Source: Xylocopa sonorina (Eukaryota > Arthropoda > Insecta > Hymenoptera > Apidae). From it: a DNA stretch of 64,000 bases. Below are positions 56,281-64,000 of the stretch, one piece after another. The position numbers were made by a program, and so were the translations under genes. The first letter of the stretch is position 1. Every line of letters starts with the position of its first letter. The notes under the pieces are model-generated. The model did no database searches. It saw only the letters and a program-made list of their open reading frames with translations, and was not told where the DNA came from. The stretch spans positions 1,736,001 through 1,800,000 of the forward strand of contig NC_135209.1 of the NCBI RefSeq assembly GCF_050948175.1. The letters are read 5' to 3'.

Positions 56281-56810
56281 TCCTTTTGTGTGAGGGAGTT
56301 GGTTGCTTTGAGTCATCCTGATTCGGTGGAATTTGAATAATTAGATATTAGAATATTTTTATCGAAGAATTTCAAGTTTTGTCCGGACCCTGAATCTCCA
56401 ATGATGATTAACGATTAATTGTAGTTTGTAAGGAAGTTGACTGCTTTGAGTCATCCTGCTTTGTCAAAATTTGAATGTTCAAATATTAGAATATTTTAAT
56501 CGAGGAATTTTAAGTTCTAGCCAGACTCTGAATCTCTAATGATGATTAATGATTAATTGTGGCTTGTAAGGAAGTTGATTGCTTTGAGTCATCCTGATTC
56601 GTTCGAACTTAAATGTTTAAATAGTAAACTATTTTAATCGAGGAATTTCAAATTTTATCGACTCTAAATCTGTAACAATGATTAATAATTAATTGTAGCT
56701 TGTAAGGAAGTTAATCGCTTTGAGTCATCATGAATAATTAATTATTAGAATATTTTAATCGAGGAATTTCACTAGTTTTAACTAGATTCTGAATACCCAA
56801 TAACGATTAA
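56281..56810. repeat. Tandem array, ~137-bp unit
   Basis: GCTTTGAGTCATCCTG near 56307, 56443, 56581 and (diverged) 56716 repeats at 135-138 bp. Units share ATTAGAATATTTTAATCGAG, GACTCTGAATCTC and TGATTAATGATTAATTGT. Copies are 80-90% alike. Confidence 0.92.
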
Positions 56811-57330
56811 TCGTGCCACTGTTGGAGAAACAATCCAACTCCAGTAAATGATATTATCGAACGGGACGTTTTAAAGTTGCAAACAGGAATAATCGAAGTT
56901 TCGTTAATAAAAAGGTATGGTATCGGTAACAGTCGTTATCTCGTTCGAGATGCACGAAAGATTGAACCGAAACAGGGGTTCTTGCAAACGCAAACGTTCG
57001 GCTTTGTGCCAATGCCGGGTGCAGGTCGGTAAACATGCCACGCGAACACGCTCGCGGATGCCTCGGACTTTAAAATGCTATGCAAAGATACTCCATAAAA
57101 GGTTTCATAAATTCGGACCCGCGCCCCTCCTCGTCTCCACGTGCAAACACGACACTGGAAATTTAACTGGATGTTTACTTATCAGAAACTTGTCGTACAC
57201 CCACTTGTGCGAAAAACTCTCAACCAAACCTCAAACTTCATTTTTGAACTCTTAATTTCATGTATCTACATTGTGGACAGTATGTAACACCTGAAAGTAT
57301 TTACATTTTAATTTTAACCCTATACTATAG
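56811..57330. other. Single-copy segment
   Basis: GC-moderate at 56900-57150 and AT-rich afterwards. A 112-codon plus-strand frame (from 56917) contains several Cys and His residues but no spaced zinc-binding pattern that can be trusted. No gene recognised. Confidence 0.35.
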
Positions 57331-57860
57331 CGATAAGAAAAATAGAATGAAAATTTTGCATCACCAAAGTGATATTCTATTTTTAAAAATTCCTATTTAC
57401 ACAGTTGAAGCTTTAATTTAATTCAATACCATTTGCCTATATTTTCTGACATAGTTCATTCTCTAAAAATATAAAAATTATTGACGAAGAGGAATCAAAG
57501 CAGCACAAGATCCCTCCCCCTATTAGTCGCCTTTTACGACAAGCAGAGGATACTGTGGGTGTATTCTCAATTCCACCACACAGGGACAAACCTTTAAAAA
57601 AATTCCAACTTACCACCAAAAAAGTGATATTTTACTTTAAAAGATTTCTATTTTCGTAGTTGAAGCTTCATTCAATTCAATACCATTCACCTAAATTTTC
57701 TGACGAAGTTCATCCCTTAAAAATATCAAAATTATCGACGAAGAGGAATCAAAGCAGCACAAGATCCCTCCCCCTATTAGTCGCCTTTTACGACAAGCAG
57801 AGGATACTGTGGGTGTATTCTCAATCCCCACCACACAGGGATATACCTCTAAAAAAATTC
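57331..57860. repeat. 254-bp duplication carrying a conserved dispersed-repeat core
   Basis: GAAGAGGAATCAAAGCAGCA at 57486 and 57740 continues identically for about 90 bases through CCCCCTATTAGTCGCC and AGCAGAGGATACTGTGGGTG. This core is far better conserved between copies than its AT-rich flanks. It contains a GTCG...CGAC hairpin (reverse strand GTCGTAAAAGGCGAC). I believe similar CGTAAAAGGCGACTAA sequences are dispersed in other animal genomes, but cannot verify that here. Confidence 0.85.
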
Positions 57861-58590
57861 CAATTTATCAACCTACAAACCCAATACTCGCTTTCTAAAA
57901 AAAAAACAAAAAGTAAACTTCATTAACCAACCCTCTAATCACTCTAGAAAGGCTAAGATCTAAAACCCAATTTGCGATCCTTACCACAGAGGGACATACC
58001 TCTATAAAAATTCCAATATATCAACCTAGAAAACCAAGAGTTGCGTTCTAAAAAAAAAAAACAAAGGATAAACGTTATTAACCAACCCTTGAAGCACTCT
58101 AGAAAGACTACCACCTAAAACCCAATTCTTTAGGTCCCACCACATAGGGACATACCTCTAAAAAAGTTCCACCTTACCAACCTATAAATCCAAACACTCG
58201 CCTACTAAAAAAAAAAAGCAAAAGGTAAAATCCATTAACCAACCCTCTAAGCACTCTTAAAAGACTACCACCTAAACCCCAATTCCTTAGGCCCCATCAC
58301 ATAGGGACATACCTCTAAAAAAATTCCAATATATCAACCTATAAACCCAAAAACTGCTTTCTAAAAAAAAAAACAAAAGATAAATTCCATTAAACATCCC
58401 TCGAAGCACTCTTGCAAGACTACCAGCTAGAACCCAATTCGCGATCCCCATCACACAGGGACATTTCTCTAAAAAAATTCCAATATATCAACCTATAAAC
58501 CCAAAAGCTGCTTTTTAAAAAAAAACAAAAGGTAAAATCTATTAACCACCCCTCTAAGCACTCTTAAAAGACTACCACGTAAACCCCAAT
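57861..58590. repeat. Tandem array, ~155-bp unit, A/C-rich
   Basis: AGGGACATACCTCTA(T/A)AAAA-type boxes recur near 57838, 57987, 58145, 58303 and 58458 (149-158 bp steps). Each unit has TATCAACCTA, a pure A run after a TTCTAAAA phrase, and CACTCT(A/T)(G/A)AA(A/G)(G/A)ACTACCACC. It grows out of the right end of the 254-bp duplication. The plus strand is strongly A/C-biased. Confidence 0.93.
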
Positions 58591-59390
58591 TCCCCAGCCG
58601 CTTATCTAAGAACTCTAGCGGGCAGGACACTTGATCCAACCCCGCGCGGCTATCCGACGCATCGGATTGGGCATATTGTATAAATTGAATGCGAGGAATT
58701 ATCAGTGGCGGGGGTTGCCGTGTATCTGTCATCGCGCACTTAAACGTGCCCGTCCGCGAACGCAACAAAACTGACACGCTTCTTATCGTGTTACGGAGCC
58801 GGGAAGAACGGTGGCGAGACGGACAGGGTTTGGGGGAGGTGGAGGGGTGGAACACGCGGACGGAAACGCGGCGGGGGTAACTGGCTCCCTTGTCGTTCCG
58901 TTCCCTGCCTCGTAGCTATGCGTCTCCCGTACAATAGCCGGTCCTGTCATGTTTCATGCGGCACAATGATACTCGTCGCCCTAGCGCCGATACCAGGGCC
59001 GAAGTAGCGCCGGTAATGCCGGCTCCTGTATCTCAAGATAATGCACGGTGTGGGAATCGGTGGCCACGCGGTTACTTTCCCTCTTGTCTCTCTCTTTTTC
59101 TCGTCACAAGTCGCGAGCGTTCTCCAAGTGACCTTCCAAGTGGTACCAATCGCGAGCAGGGATTGCTGCGCACTCGTGTGCGGGATCCACGCTCCGGATC
59201 CACTCTCGTTGTCCTGATTGAGGCAATCGCCGGATGGGGGTGCAAGACGGGGGTAGATGTAGCTTGGGTAGTGGCGATGCGATTTAAGGACCGTCGAAGG
59301 CTATTCGCCTCGCGCTATTTTGCTTGCGAACGATTTGTGGTGTGTTGGGAATTGGAGCGGTTCGAGGTTTGCTGTGTAATTGAGAGATGG
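58591..59390. other. GC-rich single-copy island
   Basis: The island is CpG-dense. A 151-codon plus-strand frame from 58956 runs to 59411 and ends in the array. Its product has no recognised domain and its last third is biased by the array-like T/G-rich sequence. A gene fragment cannot be excluded, but a regulatory island is likelier. Confidence 0.4.
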
Positions 59391-60095
59391 GGTTTTTTGA
59401 TCGCGAGGTAAGACGATTGGTCCTGCATTGGGTACTCTAAACGTGACATTATGTAAGGTATAGTACGAGGATGGGTTCAAGTTGAGAGTCTGTGCAATAA
59501 TAATTTTCTCTTTTTTAATTTGAAAAGCTATTGGGGTTTTTAGATAGCGAGGTGCGGCGATTGATCCCCCATTGGGTCCTCTAAACGTGACATTATGTAA
59601 GTTATAGTACGAGGAATTCAAGTTACGAGTTCGTGTAATAATAATTTTTTTTTTTAATTTGGAAAGATATTGGGGTTTTTAGATCGCGAGGTGCGACAAT
59701 TGGTTCTCCATTGGGTCCTCTAAACGTGACATTATGTAAGTTATAGTACGAGGAGTTCAAGTTACGAGTTCGTGTAATAATTTTTTTTTTTTTATTTGAT
59801 AAGCTATCGAGCTTTTTAGATAGGGAGGTGCGACGATTGATCCTCTATTGGGTCCTCTAGACGTGTATATTGTGTAAATTATGGTATGAGGATGGGTTCA
59901 AATTAGGAGTTCGTGCAATAATAATTTCTTTTTTTTTAATTTGAAAAGCTATCGGGGTTTTTAGATCGCGAGATGCAACGATTGGTCCTCCATTGAGTCC
60001 TCTAGACGTGTATATTGTACAACTTATATAGTACGAGAGTGGGTTCAAGTTACGAGTCCGTGCAATAATAATTTTTTTTTTTTTTAATTTGAAAA
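59391..60095. repeat. Tandem array, ~138-bp unit with T runs
   Basis: TTTTTAGAT(C/A)GCGAGGTGCG boxes and CATTGGGTCCTCTAAACGTG recur near 59430, 59570, 59708, 59846 and 59988. Units share AGTTATAGTACGAGGA and GTGCAATAATAATTTTTTT. The last three units replace CTAAACGTGACATTATG by CTAGACGTGTATATTGT, a diagnostic subfamily change. Confidence 0.95.
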
Positions 60096-61155
60096 GACAT
60101 CTAGCTATTGAGTAACTAAATAAATAATAATTGATACGTAAAAATATTATCGGTTATTATTACACAATGGACCGTGAAAGAGTTTATTGTTGCCCTGAGG
60201 AAAGGGAGAGTAATAAATTCCCATTTCGGAAGCGGATCGTTTAAATTTGATAATTACTGAATCTCATTGATGGTACAATATGTACGCAAGATATTGATAA
60301 CTTTGTCAGCGTTTAAATATATTCTTCATAAATAATCAGTCGTTGTTTGAAAAATACAAACATCTATAGCGTGATCATAATCCAAGCGAAGTTCTAAGTA
60401 GTATAAGAGCGAAGTAAGTCAGACACGACGCTCAACTGGATCTTCGTCAACTCTCAAAACATTCTATTTGGTGCTCACTAAAATTACATACGAAGTTCTA
60501 ATCGTTTGAAGCTGTTTATATCATATCTATGTAAGTACAACTCATTTAAGGCGAAGTTTTACCCTTCCATTTAAAAAAATAAGAGACATATTCAGCTGGT
60601 TTGTCATAAATGACTCACCATATGCCAGCCATAACTCTGACTCTCAAGGATTTGTATCAAAATCGTACGACAGGCTATACGTGCTAATATATTCATTATT
60701 CAAATTCAACTATGACGCTGTACAGTGGGGTGGTCAATAGACGGGAGGCACGCCACTGTTTCTCCCTTGCTCTTTCCCCTCTGCCACCACCATATTGCAC
60801 AATCTTGACATTGCAAAAAAGCAAACGTCATTAGAATAAACGTGGAGGAAAGGAACCCTTTCTTTCTCCCTCTTAATCACTTTCGATTTCTTCGTACCCC
60901 CACTTATCCAGCCGTTTCATTCAACTTGAGAACAACTCAGTCCTGCGGAAGCACTTCTGGGTTTCTTATTACCTTCGTTCCGATCGTTCGAAACTTTTGC
61001 GTTCACCAAATTCATTGCTAGTTCAGTGATACAGGAAACTCTTAATAAAAATCTAACAAATTGTTAATTATGTCGCGTGGGTCATAATTTTTATTATTGC
61101 ACTTGTCTTTTGTATTCTTAATTCTGTATCCACTGAATCTTACAGGTGGTGTTCG
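60096..61155. other. Longest AT-rich single-copy stretch
   Basis: About 1 kb without a visible repeat. A GC-moderate part lies at 60700-61000. No coding frame above background was found. A TATAAGAG word (60402) and a TCAGA (60419) are too close together to act as a TATA-initiator pair. Confidence 0.45.
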
Positions 61156-61320
61156 AATACTGCAAATAATTTGACAGTAAAAATTATGTTACTTGAAAGA
61201 AATTGACTTAAGCGATGAAGGTTTATAATACGTAAAAAATACTGCAAATAATTTGACAGTAAAAATTATGTTACTTGAAAGAAATTGACTTAAGCGATGA
61301 AGGTTTATAATACGTAAAAA
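61156..61320. repeat. Exact 82-bp tandem duplication
   Basis: AATACTGCAAATAATTTGAC begins at 61156 and again at 61238. The two 82-base copies appear identical. This is a very recent duplication and a seed-stage tandem repeat in otherwise unique sequence. Confidence 0.97.
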
Positions 61321-61620
61321 TTTGAAATAGTAGATTCTAGTGATATGGTCGATCTGAACAAGATTCGAACATTGATGTACTAATAGAATGCTAATTATAT
61401 AGTCTTTAATATAAATTATAATTTTACATTGCTAGACAAGATATTAATTTTTTATATTCGAATTTATATTCGTGAAGACTGCTTAATTTTTCATATTTGA
61501 TCAAGATTTTTAAATTAAAATATATAATACATAATATGTATATAATATATATAATTCTAAAATTGTTTAATTATATATATATTTATATTAGTATTATATT
61601 TTGAGGACAGTTGTTACAAT

Positions 61621-62070
61621 GTATTTCTTTAATTTCTGTTTAAATATACTGGAGAACCAGGATTACATATTGGAGACTGTTTTGAACGTAATTATTTCAA
61701 AATTTTAACTTTTATCATTTTTACTTTTCTAGTTTTTCACAGTTGTTCTTTTCTCTTCTAATTTAGAAGTTAGTTCTACTAATTTTTTTTTAATTTATAT
61801 ACATGGAAACCTTCACTGTCCAAGAGAACGAGATGCACACAAAATTTGTGTACTTTTAATTCATATATAAATATAAATTTTAGAAAAATTAGTATAACTA
61901 ACTTTTAAATTAGAAGGAAAAGAAGCAACTGTGAAAAATTAGAAAAGTAAAAATGATACAAGTAATGTTGAAAGAATTATGTTGTATCATGTCGTTCAAA
62001 ACAGTCTCCAATATATAATTCTGGTCCACGAGTATATGTATATGCATTTAAACAGAAACTAAAGGAGTAC
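61621..62070. mobile_element. Long imperfect inverted repeat (fold-back element)
   Basis: The left arm (about 61621-61788) is matched in reverse complement by the right arm (about 61882-62070). Shared blocks, read on the left strand, include TTTCTGTTTAAAT, ATTGGAGACTGTTTTGAACG, TATCATTTTTACTTTTCTA, TTTTTCACAGTTG and AAGTTAGTT(C/A)TACTAA. The loop is about 93 bases. Mismatches and a ~20-base insertion in the right arm show age. No coding capacity. A fold-back miniature element is likely, and a transcript would form a long hairpin RNA. Confidence 0.8.
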
Positions 62071-62099
62071 TAATATAAAAGTACACATATATAATAATA

Positions 62100-62985
62100 A
62101 ATATGATATAAAATATACAATAAAAATTTAAAGAACCAAACGCAAATCGAAAAATTTCCCCAATTAACCCAATTAACATACTCAAAACATCTCCACACCC
62201 AAAGAAATAAATCCCATTCAAACACGAGCTGAACAACACTCAGAAATTTGCTAAACCGAACGCAATGCTCCAAAAAAAAAATAGACCCACCAAGCATAAA
62301 CGAAATATCCTGATCGACAACTGGAGAAAACAAGCGCGCAACAGTTAAAAAGCCAAACGTAAATCTTACAATTTACCCAATTAACCCAATTACGATATCC
62401 CAAACGTCTCTAGATCCAAAGAAATAAATGCAAGACAAACATGAGCTGAGTAACACTCTCAGAAATTTGCTAAACCAAACGCAATGCTCCAAAAAAAAAA
62501 AATAGACCCATCAAGCATAAACGAAACATCCTGATGGACGACTGGAGAAAACAAGCGCGCAACAGTTAAAAAGCCAAACGTAAATCTTACAATTTATCCA
62601 ATTAACCCAATTACGATATCCCAAACGTCTCTAGATCCAAAGAAATAAATCCAAGACAAACATGAGCTGAGTAACACTCTCAGAAATTTGCTAAACCAAA
62701 CGCAATGCTCCAAAAAAAAAATAGACCCACCAAGCATAAACGAAACATCCTGATCGACGACTGGAGAAAACAAGCGCGCAACAGTTAAAAAGCCAAACGT
62801 AAATCTTACAATTTACCCAATTAACCCAATTACGATATCCCAAACGTCTCTAGATCCAAAGAAATAAATGCAAGACAAACATGAGCTGAGTAACACTCTC
62901 AGAAATTTGCTAAACCAAACGTAATGCTCCAAAAAAAAAATAGACCCACCAAGCATAAACGAAACATCCTGATCGACGACTGTAG
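62100..62985. repeat. Tandem array, ~220-bp unit, A-rich
   Basis: AAGCGCGCAACAGTTAAAAA at about 62333, 62553 and 62773 marks steps of 220. Units share CCCAATTAACCCAATTACGA, CAAACGTCTCTAGATCC, CAGAAATTTGCTAAACC and ACCAAGCATAAACGAAA, plus an A run of 9-12. Copies are 95% or more alike after the first. The last unit leads into a GC island. Confidence 0.96.
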
Positions 62986-63350
62986 AATCCATCGATAATC
63001 CTCGATACATCCCCACGTATCCACCCTCGAGTTTCCTCTGTACACGGTAATAAATCGCGCGCCCCACGTGGCCTGAAATCGACTCGCAGAATTCGCAGAA
63101 AGTTCACCTCTGTTGGACCTTGACGAAGGTACCACGGCGACGTGTGCGAACGTGCGAGATCTGAGGAGGGGGTGGCGCGCAACCCCTGGCTAAGCACCCT
63201 CCGGCACGCTGTGCCGCACGCGGATACTCGAGAGCGATCGCGCGTTAAATGCGCCGCTGGCCGTACGCGGTCGCGTGTCTGCCGCGTGCCTTCCTATCGG
63301 GGGCTGTTTCCGTTGGAAAGGATGCGAGCGAGAGGAAGCGCGTACGCGCG
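62986..63350. other. GC-rich single-copy island
   Basis: The island is CpG-dense with overlapping open frames on both strands and no domain. Its right edge (GAGGATCATCGTGTACCCTC) is the origin of the first unit of the following array. Confidence 0.45.
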
Positions 63351-63770
63351 CGCGAGGATCATCGTGTACCCTCGCGTGGGGCAGAACTACAGTTAAACGA
63401 AAGAAATATAGTTGTACCATCGGTTGAAGTTTGGGTGTTCGATGAGTAAATTTGTAGACGCCTGCGAGGATCATCTTGTACCCTCGCGTGGGGCAGAATT
63501 ATAGTTAAACGAAAGAAATATAGTTGTATCATTGGTTGAAGATTGGGTGTTCGATGAGTAAATTTGTAGACGCCTGCGAGGATCATCTTGTACCCTCGCG
63601 TGGGGTAGAATTATAGTTAAACGAAAGAAATATAGTTGTATCATTGGTTGAACGTTGGGTGTTCGATGAGTAAATTTGTAGAAGCCTGTACAGTTAAACG
63701 AAAGAAATATAGTTGTACCATCGGTTGAACATTGTGTGTTCGATGAGTAAATTTGTAGAAGCCAGCGAAG
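63351..63770. repeat. Tandem array, 111-bp unit seeded from the island edge
   Basis: GCGAGGATCATC(G/T)TGTACCC at 63352, 63463 and 63574 shows an exact 111-base step. Units share TAGTTAAACGAAAGAAATAT, GTTGTA(C/T)CAT and GGGTGTTCGATGAGTAAATT. The fourth unit lacks the GC-rich head. Since 111 is a multiple of three, minus-strand frames stay open, but no gene is supported. Confidence 0.96.
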
Positions 63771-64000
63771 ATATGGTATGCTTCGAGCTGGAGGTGTTGA
63801 GGGTACACTGTTCATTTTGTTTGGTCGTTGGAGTTGCGATTGAGAGTTGAAATTCGGGTTTATGGAATGTTGTATAGAATGAAATTGGCGTTTGTGTAGA
63901 TATTGGGTTATTTTGTACTTATATGGGAATTGAGACGGTTAATGATCTTGAGAGTTGAATTGTAAAGGAGTGTAAGGAAGTTTAGGGGCAATGGAGGTAT
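63771..64000. other. T/G-rich tail, no feature recognised
   Basis: Sequence to the window end is T/G-rich and single-copy as far as can be seen. It may be the start of another array cut by the window edge. Confidence 0.4.

Noticed and set aside
60395..60425. TATAAG plus TCAG as a core promoter
   Set aside because: The spacing is about 19 bases, too short for a TATA-initiator pair, and there is no downstream gene.

Overview
The window looks like insect nuclear DNA, most likely from a bee or other hymenopteran. The reasons are compositional: CpG is plentiful, GC-rich islands of 300-1000 bases alternate with very AT-rich blocks, TTAA-flanked miniature elements are present, and there are GAGA tracts and an insect-style exon with a good splice donor. 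The order-level assignment is inference, because no diagnostic gene was recognised. There is no operon, CRISPR array, prophage or rRNA gene, and no tRNA was recognised. Only one stretch, 27361-27656 on the plus strand, reads convincingly as protein-coding. It is an internal or first coding exon whose sequence resembles a nuclear or regulatory protein of unknown identity. The window is therefore best read as the introns and flanks of one large gene, or as a gene desert around it. || The layout is very regular. More than thirty local tandem arrays, each built on its own unrelated AT-rich unit of roughly 50-220 bp (many at 145-180 bp), alternate with single-copy GC-rich islands. The larger arrays lie near 0.37-2.3, 2.9-3.7, 3.7-6.0, 7.6-8.7, 10.6-11.2, 11.8-12.8, 13.7-15.2, 16.2-17.0, 18.5-19.4, 25.1-25.8, 26.7-27.3, 27.8-28.6, 29.1-29.8, 30.4-31.2, 31.7-33.1, 33.2-34.0, 34.7-36.4, 36.9-38.1, 38.6-39.5, 40.0-41.7, 42.9-43.9, 44.6-45.1, 46.1-46.7, 48.4-49.2, 50.2-50.7, 56.3-56.8, 57.9-58.6, 59.4-60.1, 62.1-63.0 and 63.4-63.8 kb. 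Several have higher-order structure: 315-bp dimers at 1.3-1.9 kb, a 304-bp dimer at 33.4-34.0 kb, and alternating 199/219-bp units at 14.2-15.0 kb. One array, at 40.0-41.0 kb, keeps an exact 179-bp period for five steps and is probably young. || Mobile-element traces include a complete TTAA-flanked miniature element with terminal inverted repeats at 50815-51122. A related ~660-bp element lies at 26081-26744, and its terminus seems to have been amplified into tandem arrays on both sides of the exon. A long fold-back inverted repeat lies at 61621-62070, and an inverted-repeat pair is centred on a CpG-rich palindromic core at 20951-22095. || How the parts may work together: the plus-strand exon at 27361-27656 has an ATG at 27374 and could receive a non-coding first exon from the GC island ending at a GTGAGT donor (15895) or from the island ending at a weaker donor (20738). 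The islands are candidates for promoters, untranslated exons or enhancers, and the arrays are the expanding spacer between them. This gene model is a hypothesis and rests on splice-site and initiator motifs only.
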